Assembly (NCBI GenBank): GCA_949293165.1
Contig: CASFCW010000002.1
Location: 1-56,994 of the forward strand
DNA length: 56,994 bases
DNA from: an uncultured bacterium
GTDB lineage: Bacteria; Bacillota; Clostridia; Oscillospirales; Oscillospiraceae
Direction: 5' to 3'
In this document: piece by piece, positions 25,011 through 33,287 of the stretch
How positions within the stretch are numbered: position 1 is the stretch's first letter
Layout of the letters: each line of letters begins with the position of its first letter
Notes under the pieces: model-generated
Told to the model about the DNA's origin: nothing
Database searches by the model: none
Seen by the model: only the letters and a program-made list of their open reading frames with translations
Made by a program: the position numbers and the translations under genes

Positions 25011-25490
25011 ATGAATAACCAGACTGTAATTAACGTCACAGGGGAGCCTGTCACTGAGCAGGCCCCCGCCGTGGACACCACCAACACCAGCACCGCTCCC
25101 ACCGCTCTCCCCTCTGGCTACCTTGAAAACGGCTATTTCGCCACCGCCGCCGACCAAGGGGGGGCTAAGTACCTTCGCCCTGAGTTCGTCAAGGACTTTG
25201 CCCAGCAGATCGCTGCCGCTCTTGCTCCGCTGCGTTCTGTTGACTTCAATGGGCTTATGCGGGAAATGAAGCGCAACAAAAAGAGGGCCTTGCCTTTCGA
25301 GGCCCGCCAGACAGCCGCTCTTGAGATGTTACCCAAGAGCTTGGCTCTGGTACACCGCAAAAAAGCCCCCGAAATCTTAATTGATTTCATCAAGGCGAAT
25401 TTGGACGCAATAAAAACCGACGAGGACTGGTATGCTTACTACCGCCACCTTGAGGCCATCGCCGGTTATATGATCGGGGGCGATACCTAA
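25011..25490 (+). CDS. Unknown helical protein before the excisionase (159 aa)
   Basis: An N-terminal disordered Thr/Pro/Ala stretch of about 35 residues is followed by a helical domain: YLRPEFVKDFAQQIAAALAPL, FNGLMREMKRNKKRALPFEARQTAALEMLPKSLALVHRKKAPEILIDFIKANLDAI, and WYAYYRHLEAIAGYM. The many basic residues in the middle could contact nucleic acid. The stop overlaps the excisionase start by one base (TAATG), so the two are translationally coupled. No family recognised. Confidence 0.65.
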   Translation: MNNQTVINVTGEPVTEQAPAVDTTNTSTAPTALPSGYLENGYFATAADQGGAKYLRPEFVKDFAQQIAAALAPLRSVDFNGLMREMKRNKKRALPFEARQTAALEMLPKSLALVHRKKAPEILIDFIKANLDAIKTDEDWYAYYRHLEAIAGYMIGGDT

Positions 25491-25684
25491 TGGTAGAGAT
25501 ACCAGTTTGGCAGAAGTCTTTTCTTACACTAGAGGAAGCAGCCGCATACTTTGGGGTAGGGATCAATAAGCTCAGAGAAATATCAGATTCTGATAGCTGC
25601 GACTTCGTTTTGTGGGTGGGCAGAAAGCGCCTTATTAAGCGCCAAAAGTGCCTGGATTATCTGAGTAAAGCATACTCAATATAA
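25490..25684 (+). CDS. Excisionase (Tn916 Xis-like)
   Basis: A 64-residue winged-helix protein: FLTLEEAAAYFGVGINKLREISD (helix-turn-helix) followed by DFVLWVGRKRLIKRQKCLDYLSKAYSI (wing and recognition helix), the layout of Tn916-type Xis. It is expected to bind near the att sites and turn integrase toward excision. It lies 81 bases before the integrase, the usual order. Confidence 0.9.
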   Translation: MVEIPVWQKSFLTLEEAAAYFGVGINKLREISDSDSCDFVLWVGRKRLIKRQKCLDYLSKAYSI

Positions 25685-25765
25685 ACAAGAACACTGGAAT
25701 CCCCTGGCACTGTATGCTATAATTGGTGTACCGTGCTAGGGGCTTTTCAGTAGAGAGGAGGACTA

Positions 25766-26923
25766 ATGGCTGAAAAGCGCAAGGATAGTAAAGGGCGCAT
25801 TTTGAGAGCGGGAGAGGGGCAACGTCCCAATTTGACTTACTATTATCGTTTCCGCCGCAATAGCAACGAAAAATGGAGTTACATATATGCGCCTACATTA
25901 AATGAGTTGAGGGAAAAGGAGGTCGAAATACAGCGTGACCTGCTAGACGGAATTGATTATGTAGCTGGTGAGACAACGGTTTTAGCTTTGGTGGAGCGGT
26001 ACATCAATCTCCGACGTGGATTAACGCAAAATTCCCAAAGAGCTTACGGCGCTGCTGTTAATCGCATCCGGCAAGATCCATTCGGACAGCTTAGAATTAA
26101 AGATGTGAAACGCTCAGAGGCAAAAACGTGGTTTGTCTCGCTCCATGACCAGGGCATGAAGCAAAATACCATCGGTGTAATACATAGTGTGCTGCGTCCT
26201 GCTTTTGAAATGGCTGTTGAGGATGATATGATTCGCAAAAATCCTTTTAAGTTCAAGTTGTCTGACGTGGTTCCCAAGGACGCAAATGTGAGAAACGCCT
26301 TGACAAAAGCACAACAGGAACGCTACCTGGAATTTGTCCGTGATGATGGTGGAAACTATTACAATGATATTGTGATTCTGCTGGGAACAGGATTGCGTGT
26401 AAGTGAGCTATACGGTCTCACCCTATCTGATGTTGATTTTGAACGTCGGTGTATCCGTGTAACAAAGCAGCTATGCCGAACCGCTGAGAAACCTTATTTT
26501 GTAACGTCACCGAAAACCAAAAGCGGTATTCGAGTGATCCCTATGACAGATTCTGTATATATGGCTTTCCGTAATGTGGTAGAGCATAGAGGGAAACCCA
26601 AGATCGAGATGATTGTTGACGGTTACAGCGGATTTCTTTTTTTGGATAAGGATAAGAGACCCAAGGTAGCAATGCACCTGGAAAACTACATGAGAGGGCT
26701 TCAAAAACGCTATTTGAAATCTCACGGCAACACGTTACCTACAATTACGCCCCATGTATTACGGCATACTTTTTGCACCAATGCTCAGCAAGCTATGCTG
26801 GATGTTAAAAGCCTCCAGTATATCATGGGACACTCTACCGCCAGCGTCACCCTGGACGTTTACACACACAGCAACTATGAATCCGCTGAACGGGCATTTC
26901 GACAAATTGCGGCTTCACTTTGA
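25766..26923 (+). CDS. Site-specific tyrosine integrase
   Basis: A 385-residue recombinase of the Tn916/ICE type. An N-terminal arm-binding domain (about 1-60, YYYRFRRNSNEKWSYIYAPT) precedes the SAM-like core-binding domain and the catalytic domain. Catalytic residues: Arg211 (GTGLRVSELYGL), Lys250 or Lys252 (SPKTKSG), His330 and Arg333 (PHVLRHTF), His356 (IMGHS) and the nucleophile Tyr366 (LDVYTH). It recombines the groEL att sites. GGAGG precedes the ATG, in a context (GAGAGGAGGACTA) like other element genes. It is the last gene before attR. Confidence 0.96.
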   Translation: MAEKRKDSKGRILRAGEGQRPNLTYYYRFRRNSNEKWSYIYAPTLNELREKEVEIQRDLLDGIDYVAGETTVLALVERYINLRRGLTQNSQRAYGAAVNRIRQDPFGQLRIKDVKRSEAKTWFVSLHDQGMKQNTIGVIHSVLRPAFEMAVEDDMIRKNPFKFKLSDVVPKDANVRNALTKAQQERYLEFVRDDGGNYYNDIVILLGTGLRVSELYGLTLSDVDFERRCIRVTKQLCRTAEKPYFVTSPKTKSGIRVIPMTDSVYMAFRNVVEHRGKPKIEMIVDGYSGFLFLDKDKRPKVAMHLENYMRGLQKRYLKSHGNTLPTITPHVLRHTFCTNAQQAMLDVKSLQYIMGHSTASVTLDVYTHSNYESAERAFRQIAASL

Positions 26924-26934
26924 TCACGGAATGC

Positions 26935-27099
26935 TTACACACAATTTACACACTTTACTCTTTCAGTAGCATAGATTTGCGTAGATTTATGATAATTTGG
27001 AAAAGTGTGTAAAATTAAAATTGCTTCAAAAAGTTTTGAAATTGAACATAATCCATCATTTTTCAATCATTTTTTGCTATATTGTAATGATGGTGAAAT
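26935..27099. repeat. Right-end recombination sites of the element
   Basis: TTACACAC at 26935-26942 and 26946-26953 (same orientation and same 11-base spacing as on the left), and inverted GTGTGTAA at 27005-27012. ATGATGGTGAAAT (27087-27099) is the inverted partner of 17923-17935. The roughly 190 bases between integrase and attR hold no gene. Confidence 0.7.
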
Positions 27100-27111
27100 A
27101 AATTTTCTCAA

Positions 27112-27127
27112 GGGCGGCATGTACTAA
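27112..27127 (+). repeat. attR: right copy of the 16-bp attachment repeat
   Basis: GGGCGGCATGTACTAA, matching the groEL end in 15 of 16 bases. Immediately to its right GC rises again and the chromosomal groEL downstream sequence begins. Confidence 0.88.
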
Positions 27128-27193
27128 GAAGCACCGCAAGCCCCTGCGCCGCCTGGGTCCCCCCACGGGGGACCGGCGTGTTATAAGCAAAAG

Positions 27194-27240
27194 CAGCGAG
27201 GTTTGGAGCCCGGAAAGGGCTCCAAGCCTCGCTGTTTCAT
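27194..27240 (+). terminator. Displaced native terminator of groEL
   Basis: CAGCGAGG-TTTGGAGCCC with GGGCTCCAA-GCCTCGCTG then TTTCATTT, about 70 bases beyond attR. A second hairpin (GGTCCCCC/GGGGGACC, 27156-27174) lies between. Before integration this stood about 70 bases after the groEL stop. Confidence 0.75.
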
Positions 27241-27270
27241 TTGTAAAAGCGGCGGTTTCCACACGGCGGC

Positions 27271-27861
27271 TTAAAATATGAACTCACAGTGGTCGTAGCT
27301 GTTGATGATGGTGGTCTCCCCCCAGACCGTCTTTTGGGGGATATGGATTCCGTAACTTTGGTGGATGTGGCCGTGGAGGAAATACTTGGGCCGGTACTGC
27401 TCCAGCAGGTCCACAAAGCAGTCAAAGCCCCGGTGGGACAGGGTATCAAAATCGTTGATGTGCCGGGCCGGCGCGTGGGTGACCAGGATGTCGAAGCCGC
27501 CGTATTTCCGCAGCTGGAAGCGCAGCCGGCGGATGCGCCGGCGCATTTGCTCCTCCGTATACATATACTTCCCGTCCCGGTACCGGTGGGAGCCCCCCAG
27601 GCCCAGGATGCGGACCCCCTGGTGGACGTAGATCATGTCGTCGATGCAGGTACATCCCTCCGGGGGGAAGCGGTCGTAGCAGTCGTCATGGTTGCCGTGG
27701 ACGTACAGCACCGGGCGGTTGGACATGGTCACCAGAAACTCCAGATACTCCCGGTGGAGATCCCCGCAGCTCACAATGAGGTCAAACGGGTCCAGCTTCC
27801 CCGGGGTGTAGTAATCGAAGTAGTATTTGGCGGTCACATCAGACACGGCAAGAATCCTCAT
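27271..27861 (-). CDS. Calcineurin-like metallophosphoesterase
   Basis: A 196-residue dinuclear-metal phosphoesterase. Motifs in order: VSDV near the start (in place of the usual D-x-H), SCGDLH, YVHGNHDD (GNHD), THAP and FLHGHIHQ (GHxH). The replacement of the first D-x-H histidine by V-T makes activity less certain. The start overlaps the end of the large upstream gene (ATGA), so the two are coupled. Confidence 0.85.
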   Translation of the reverse strand: MRILAVSDVTAKYYFDYYTPGKLDPFDLIVSCGDLHREYLEFLVTMSNRPVLYVHGNHDDCYDRFPPEGCTCIDDMIYVHQGVRILGLGGSHRYRDGKYMYTEEQMRRRIRRLRFQLRKYGGFDILVTHAPARHINDFDTLSHRGFDCFVDLLEQYRPKYFLHGHIHQSYGIHIPQKTVWGETTIINSYDHCEFIF

Positions 27862-29783
27862 GGCCCACCCCGCTTTTCCTTGGACGCCGCATCCACCCCC
27901 ACCATGTCCACCGTGGCCTTCCCCGTTTCGTTCAGCTCCTCATAGTCGGGGATGGAGCCCACGATATTTTCCGCCAGCCAGTCCATGCCGGTAATCTGCT
28001 CCGGAGTCAGGTCCCCGTCCAGCACCTTGCCGCCCTGGGCATAGAGCTTCCCCCGGAAGGGGTAGTAGAGGTCGGCCCGGATGCTGTTTTCCAGCAGTTC
28101 AGCCAGCTTCTGGGTGCTGGGGGGGACCTTTTCGGTGCAGTGGAGGGCCACCACGCCGGCGGACATGCCCCAGTAGTAGTTCAGGGCCTTCCCGCTTTCC
28201 TCATACTCCGTCTGAAAGGATTTGTTCTGGATGTGGCGGAGCATGGCCTCGTAATAGACGCCCCACTGCCACACAGGGGCGGCCAGGATCACCCGGTCCC
28301 CCTCCGAGACCAGGGACAGGCCGAAGCTGGTCCAGCTGCGGTCCCCCTTCCTGGTCAGGTCCCGGGAGGAGATGAGGCGGATGTTCCGGTCCGTAAGCCG
28401 GCGGATGGCGGCCTCCTCCCCCCCTACCGCGGACCACTCCAGATAGACCTTGGTGCGGGGATTGACCATCTGCACCCCCAGGGCAAAGGCATTGATCCCC
28501 GCAATCTGCCCGTAAATGGGGTAGTCGCACAGGTAGCCCACATTGTCAATCCCGGCCAGGCTGCCGGCGATGGCCCCGATGATGAATTTCGCCTCGTACA
28601 TCCGGGCGTAATAGGTGCGGATATACCGGTGGGATTTATTCAGGGAGCAGTTGAGAATGGTAACCTTGGGGCATTCCACAGCGGCCCGGAGGGAGGCGGG
28701 CAGCAGCCGGGGGGAGGTGGTGAAAATCACCGTGTTCCCGTCGGCGATGGCCTGCTGGATCACGGCGTAGGGGTCGGATTCCATGGCGTTGAAATAGGGG
28801 GTGGTCTGGATGGCGTCACCGAACACATACTGGGCATACAGGCGGCCCTGCTCGTGGCTGTTGGTCCAGCCCGATTCGGTGGGGGTTTTGTCATGGATAA
28901 AGGCCACCCGCATGGTGTCCCGCTCCCCCACGGACAGCATCTTGGTCAGCAGCCCGGGCTTTTTCTCCTCCGGGGCCAGCTTCACGTCAATGGGGTGGGG
29001 CTCCTGCTGAAGGACGATTTCCTCCCACACCCTGGAGACCAGGCGGGAGACCTCCGACGGCGTCTTGCTGTGCAGGGCATGGTAGCCGTAAACCTGGATG
29101 ACGGCCAGCATGGCATCCCCCACGGTGGAGGCCAGCCGGGCGCCGCCGTGCTCCTCATAGGCCTGGCGGAAGGCGTAGTAGGCGGCGGAAAAATCCCGGC
29201 GCTCGTCCTCGCTCCACGGCTCCTTCGGCCCCTTGCCCATGAGCTGCTGAAGCTGGGCGTAGCTGCCCGGCTTGGAAAATTCCAGGTAGGTGATCCGGCT
29301 CAGCCCTCGGAAGTCCAGCAGCTCATAATACAGCTGGGACTCCCGGGTATCGTTGCGCTCCGGAAGGATCTGGACCACAGAGGCGCTGACCACGTCGCCG
29401 CCGAAAAATTTCAGCACGCTGACCCGCTTGTTGCCCTCCTGGACATAGTAGCGGTTCATGAATTCATACACCTTGATGGGATCGCGGATTCCCTCCTCCA
29501 CGTGGGCCTGGCACAGGGCCTGCCATTTGGAGGCAAATTCCGAGTCCTCATCCAGCATAGGCATGAAGTTCCGGGCAAAGGCGTTGGTCCGCACCCCGGT
29601 GCAGGTGCCCACCACAAATTCCAGGGGGATGGGGAGCACGCCCAGATCCACCCCACGGTTCAGCCGGTCCCTGGGCACGAAGTCGTCCAGCACCGGGAGA
29701 TAGGGGTATTCCCCCCGGGAGGTGCAGGCTCGGAATTCCTTTTGGGCACGCCGGAGCGCTTCCTTATAGTACATTCTTGGCAT
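27858..29783 (-). CDS. Cytosolic BMP-domain protein with an N-terminal ParB-like module
   Basis: A 641-residue protein. The second half (about 290-610) resembles BMP/PnrA nucleoside-binding lipoproteins: RVAFIHDKTPTESGWTNSHEQGR, AKFIIGAIAGSLAGIDNVGYLCDYPIYGQIAGINAFALGVQMVNPRTKVYLEW. It has no signal peptide or lipobox, so it is probably a cytoplasmic ligand sensor. The first half holds a ParB-N-like segment, DPIKVYEFMNRYYVQEGNKRVSVLKFFG (101-128), that might bind nucleic acid or CTP. A good ribosome site (AGGAG) precedes MPRMYYKEAL. Coupled to a phosphoesterase. The ligand is unknown. Confidence 0.75.
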   Translation of the reverse strand: MPRMYYKEALRRAQKEFRACTSRGEYPYLPVLDDFVPRDRLNRGVDLGVLPIPLEFVVGTCTGVRTNAFARNFMPMLDEDSEFASKWQALCQAHVEEGIRDPIKVYEFMNRYYVQEGNKRVSVLKFFGGDVVSASVVQILPERNDTRESQLYYELLDFRGLSRITYLEFSKPGSYAQLQQLMGKGPKEPWSEDERRDFSAAYYAFRQAYEEHGGARLASTVGDAMLAVIQVYGYHALHSKTPSEVSRLVSRVWEEIVLQQEPHPIDVKLAPEEKKPGLLTKMLSVGERDTMRVAFIHDKTPTESGWTNSHEQGRLYAQYVFGDAIQTTPYFNAMESDPYAVIQQAIADGNTVIFTTSPRLLPASLRAAVECPKVTILNCSLNKSHRYIRTYYARMYEAKFIIGAIAGSLAGIDNVGYLCDYPIYGQIAGINAFALGVQMVNPRTKVYLEWSAVGGEEAAIRRLTDRNIRLISSRDLTRKGDRSWTSFGLSLVSEGDRVILAAPVWQWGVYYEAMLRHIQNKSFQTEYEESGKALNYYWGMSAGVVALHCTEKVPPSTQKLAELLENSIRADLYYPFRGKLYAQGGKVLDGDLTPEQITGMDWLAENIVGSIPDYEELNETGKATVDMVGVDAASKEKRGGP

Positions 29784-29844
29784 GGGGGAGCTCCTTTCCC
29801 GCCTTTAGTGAGCGGAGGCGGCAGAGAATGGGGGCGGACGCCCC

Positions 29845-29873
29845 TTGGTTTTCAATGGCACGTATGCTATAAT
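29845..29873 (+). promoter_or_regulatory. Promoter of the first AraC-family gene
   Basis: TTGGTT, 17 bases, TATAAT with an upstream TGC (extended -10). About 125 bases of leader, with several GC-rich inverted repeats, separate it from the start codon. Confidence 0.7.
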
Positions 29874-30004
29874 AGCCGCAGGACAACCCCTGGGGGACTG
29901 CAATCCCCGGCAGGGCCGGCGGCAGCGGCAGATATAGGTTCCGCTGTTCGGCGGCCGGACATACATGAGCGCGGCGTCAAACTCCGCCGCAGGGAGGAAC
30001 CCAT

Positions 30005-30859
30005 ATGGGAGATTTCTCTTTTTCCGTTTTTCCCAACGAGAACTTTCTGGATCTGCGGATCTACCAATACGGCTATGAGCAGTGCAAGCCCCTGCACTCC
30101 TTCGGCCCCTTCGTCCGCAACCATTACCTGTTCCACTACGTCATTTCCGGGCAGGGGGCTCTGGACGCCACGGAGGAGGACGGGGTGACCACCCACCGCT
30201 ATGAGCTCCGGGCGGGGCAGGGCTTTTTGATCTGCCCCGGGCTGATTAACACCTATTTCGCCGACGAGGCCGACCCCTGGAAATATGTGTGGGTGGAATT
30301 TGACGGGCTGCACGCCTCAGAATCCCTGCGGTACGCGGGGCTGGGCCCGGCCCAGCCCATCTACCAGCCCGACGGCGAGGGCAAGGGGGAGGAGGTACGG
30401 GACCGGATGCTCTACATCGCTGAGCATCCCGACGCCTCCGCCCTGCACCTCATCGGCTCGCTGTATCTGTTCGTGGACGCCCTGATCCAGACCTCCTCCA
30501 CCAGGCTCAACACCCAGGGGAACCAGCTGAAGGATTTTTATATCCAGGAGGCCGTCAACTACATGGAGCAGAACTACCAGAGGAACCTGACGGTGGAGGA
30601 GGTTGCCGACGCCTGCCGCCTGAACCGCAGCTATTTCAGCAAGCTGTTCAAGGACAACATGGGCTGCCCGCCCCAGGAGTTTCTCATTGGAGTGCGGCTG
30701 GCCAAGGCGGCGGAGCTGATGTGCAGCAGCCGGGCGCCCATCAGCGATATTGCCGTGCGGTGCGGCTACTCCAACCAGTTCCATTTTTCCCGGGCCTTTA
30801 AAAAGCACTATGGGATTCCCCCCCAGAAGTGGCGGGCCCAGAACCGGAAGCACACATAA
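30005..30859 (+). CDS. AraC family transcriptional regulator (cupin sensor)
   Basis: A 284-residue regulator with an N-terminal cupin sugar-sensing domain (HYLFHYVISGQGALDA, YELRAGQGFLICPGLINTYFADEADPWKYVWVEFDGL) and a C-terminal double helix-turn-helix (VEEVADACRLNRSYFSKLFKDNMGCPPQEFLIGVRLAKAAELM, DIAVRCGYSNQFHFSRAFKKHYGIPPQKWR). GGGAGG precedes the ATG. It converges on the alpha-galactosidase gene, the usual neighbour of MsmR/RafR-like activators, and likely responds to an alpha-galactoside. Confidence 0.88.
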   Translation: MGDFSFSVFPNENFLDLRIYQYGYEQCKPLHSFGPFVRNHYLFHYVISGQGALDATEEDGVTTHRYELRAGQGFLICPGLINTYFADEADPWKYVWVEFDGLHASESLRYAGLGPAQPIYQPDGEGKGEEVRDRMLYIAEHPDASALHLIGSLYLFVDALIQTSSTRLNTQGNQLKDFYIQEAVNYMEQNYQRNLTVEEVADACRLNRSYFSKLFKDNMGCPPQEFLIGVRLAKAAELMCSSRAPISDIAVRCGYSNQFHFSRAFKKHYGIPPQKWRAQNRKHT

Positions 30860-30876
30860 GCATCAGCCAAAGGCAC

Positions 30877-30917
30877 AAAAGAGGGCTGGCCGCGGGATCA
30901 GTGGCCAGCCCTTTTCG
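30877..30917. terminator. Bidirectional terminator between AraC and alpha-galactosidase genes
   Basis: GAGGGCTGGCC...GGCCAGCCCTT with CTTTTC on the plus side and TCTTTTGTG on the minus side. Confidence 0.82.
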
Positions 30918-33101
30918 TTATTCGGCCTTCAGCCAGAGGCGGAGACACTGATATTCTCCCAGCATGGGGAGGGGATAGCCGGCCTGCATCAGCATGTCGC
31001 CGGGCCACAGCTCCTCCTCCGCCGCGCGGTACCGCAGGGTGGGGTCCAGGCCGCGGAGCTTGATCCGGCGGAAGGGGGCGCCGGCGTGGGCCTGGCCGGA
31101 GACCACGCACAGCAGGGCGGTGCGGCGGTCGGCGGAGACATGGAGCCAGGCGGTGGGCTGGCCGTCTGGGGTGGGGACAGAAAGCCGGTAATAATCCCCC
31201 GTCTGAATCAGGTCATAGCTCTCCCGGTACGCCTGTATCTGGCGGATGACCTGGTTTTTTTCCTCCTGGGACAGGGCGCCCAGATCCAGCTCATACCCGA
31301 AGGTGCCGGACATAGCCACCGTGCCCCGGGTGTCAAAGGGGACGCTGCGGCCGGTCTGCTCGTTGGGCACGGCCGACACGTGGGCGCCCATGGTGGAGGG
31401 GGGGTAGGCAAAGGAGGTGCCGTACTGGATGGTCAGCCGGTCGATGGCGTCGGTATTGTCGCTGCACCAGATCTGGGGGGTATAATACAGCATACCCATG
31501 TCAAACCGGCCGCCGCCGCCGGAGCAGCCCTCAATGAGGGTGTTGGGATTGGCCTGGCGGAACCGCTCCAGCAGGTCGTACACCCCCAGCACATAGCGGT
31601 GGTACACCTCCCCCTGCCGCTGGGCGGGGATGGCGGCGGACCACACCTGGGCCAGGGAGCGGTTCATATCCCATTTGATATAGGACACATTGGCCTCGTC
31701 CAGCTGCTTTTGCAGGGTTTGGAAGATGTAGTCCCGGATCTCCGGCCTGGTGTAGTCCAGCACCAGCTGGCAGCGGCCCCGGGTGTAGGGGCGGCCGGGG
31801 GCGTTAAGGACCCAGTCCGGGTGCTCCCGGTAGAGGCGGCTGTCCTCGCTGACCATCTCCGGCTCAATCCACAGGCCGAACTCCATCCCCAGGGCGTTGA
31901 TCTCCGCCGAGAGAGCGGGCAGGCCGCCGGGCAGCTTCTCCTCATTGGGGAACCAATCCCCCAGGCTGCTGGAGTCGTCGTTCCGGCGGCCGAACCAGCC
32001 GTCATCCAGCACAAACAGCTCCACCCCCAGGGCAGCGGACTCCTTGGCAAACTGGAGCAGCCGCTGCTGGTCGTAGTGGAAATAAAAGGCCTCCCAGCTG
32101 TTGACCTGCACCGGCTTGCGCCGACCCCGCCAAGGGTCCCGGAGCAGGTGGCCGCGGACAGCCCGGTGGAACTGCCGGCTCATCTGGCCGAAGCCGTTGG
32201 GGGAGCATACCAGGGCAGCCTCCGGCGCGGTGAAGGCCTGGCCGGGCTCAAGCGTCCAGCAGAAATGGAAGGGGTGAATGCCCATGGTAAGGCGGATGTC
32301 GTCGAACTGGCTGCGCTCCGCCGCCGCCTCAAAGTTGCCGCTGTAGAGCAGGGCGGCGCCGTAACAAACGCCGTGCTCCTCATCGGCCTGGGGCTCACAC
32401 AGCATGACAAAGGGGTTGTGCTGGTGGCTGGAGATGCCCCGGATGCTGCCCACCGACTGCACGCCGGGGCGCAGGGGCGCCCGGTTGGGCCGCCGCTCCT
32501 TCACGTGGCCGCCGTCAAAGGTAACCCAGTCCATGGAGGCGGCGGGAAAATCCAGGCACAGGGAGGCGGCGCGGTGGAGCCTCACCGGCTGGTCCCCGTC
32601 GTTGATGATCCGCACGGCCCGGGTAATCAGGTCGCAGTCCTCAAACACGCCGTAAAGCAGCTCCACCCGGAGGGCGGCCGCCGGATCTTCCAGCGTAATC
32701 ACCAAGGTGTCCGCATCCCGCTCAGAGCCGAAAAAGGCGGGCAGCCCCTCCAGGGCGTACTTCCCCCCCAGTACCTGGGCGCCTGCGTACCGCAGGTCGG
32801 CCACATAGCTGCCGTCCCGGCGCTCCACCTCCAGGGAGGGCAGGCGAAAGTCGCCGGCGCCCGACCCGGAATATTCCTGGGGCAGGGTGTCCAGGGAATA
32901 GGTGCGGTCGCTGCCGGCCTCGTCAGGATTGGGGGAAAAGCCCCGGTCGGCATACCGGATCAGCCGGGACAGGTCGCCCTGCTGAATTTTGGGGCCGTAG
33001 TAGGTGTGGAGCAAAACGCCGTTTTGATCCGCCTTCATCTGGTAGGTGGTGCTGTGGGTCTGAAGGGTAAAGATCCGCCCTTCGGTGTCATGGATGATCA
33101 T
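30918..33101 (-). CDS. GH36 alpha-galactosidase
   Basis: About 727 residues, the normal length of Firmicutes GH36 enzymes. It releases galactose from melibiose, raffinose and stachyose. Visible signatures: an N-terminal beta-supersandwich, then FVLDDGWFGRRNDD, YIKWDMNR (nucleophile Asp), EGCSGGGGRFD and WCSDNTDAIDR (acid/base Asp). No signal peptide, so it acts on imported sugar. The open frame extends upstream to 33194, but the ATG at 33101 has AAGGAG seven bases before it, and MIIHDTEGRIFTLQT fits the family start. Confidence 0.93.
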   Translation of the reverse strand: MIIHDTEGRIFTLQTHSTTYQMKADQNGVLLHTYYGPKIQQGDLSRLIRYADRGFSPNPDEAGSDRTYSLDTLPQEYSGSGAGDFRLPSLEVERRDGSYVADLRYAGAQVLGGKYALEGLPAFFGSERDADTLVITLEDPAAALRVELLYGVFEDCDLITRAVRIINDGDQPVRLHRAASLCLDFPAASMDWVTFDGGHVKERRPNRAPLRPGVQSVGSIRGISSHQHNPFVMLCEPQADEEHGVCYGAALLYSGNFEAAAERSQFDDIRLTMGIHPFHFCWTLEPGQAFTAPEAALVCSPNGFGQMSRQFHRAVRGHLLRDPWRGRRKPVQVNSWEAFYFHYDQQRLLQFAKESAALGVELFVLDDGWFGRRNDDSSSLGDWFPNEEKLPGGLPALSAEINALGMEFGLWIEPEMVSEDSRLYREHPDWVLNAPGRPYTRGRCQLVLDYTRPEIRDYIFQTLQKQLDEANVSYIKWDMNRSLAQVWSAAIPAQRQGEVYHRYVLGVYDLLERFRQANPNTLIEGCSGGGGRFDMGMLYYTPQIWCSDNTDAIDRLTIQYGTSFAYPPSTMGAHVSAVPNEQTGRSVPFDTRGTVAMSGTFGYELDLGALSQEEKNQVIRQIQAYRESYDLIQTGDYYRLSVPTPDGQPTAWLHVSADRRTALLCVVSGQAHAGAPFRRIKLRGLDPTLRYRAAEEELWPGDMLMQAGYPLPMLGEYQCLRLWLKAE

Positions 33102-33210
33102 AAAAAGACTCCTTGCAAAGAAAGAACTATTGCATCCTGTGAAAAAATGGTGATGCGGCACATCCATTCTAAGCGATCTTTTCACCAGATTCAATAGAGG
33201 GGCAAAGATT

Positions 33211-33272
33211 TTACAAAAACGCGGCAGCCCCGGCAGGCCGGCTGAAAACCAGTGCAGAGGCTGCCGCTTTGC
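33211..33272 (-). terminator. Terminator of the sugar ABC operon
   Basis: CGGCAGCC (33223-33230 region) pairs with GGCTGCCG (33263-33270 region); on the minus strand the stem is followed by GTTTTTG. It separates the permease operon from the alpha-galactosidase gene, so the latter needs its own promoter in the 100 bases before its start, where none stands out. Confidence 0.7.
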
Positions 33273-33287
33273 GGCGGAACTGTTTGC

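Noticed and set aside
25011-25490. Possible Csm2-like protein, from the end HLEAIAGYMIGGDT
   Set aside because: The tail loosely recalls Csm2 C-termini (MEALVAYFKF), but the rest does not match, no other cas gene or repeat array is present, and the gene is coupled to an excisionase.
28140-30188. Long plus-strand frame entering the AraC gene region
   Set aside because: It is the shadow of the BMP-domain gene. The AraC product is in a different frame with its own ribosome site and promoter.
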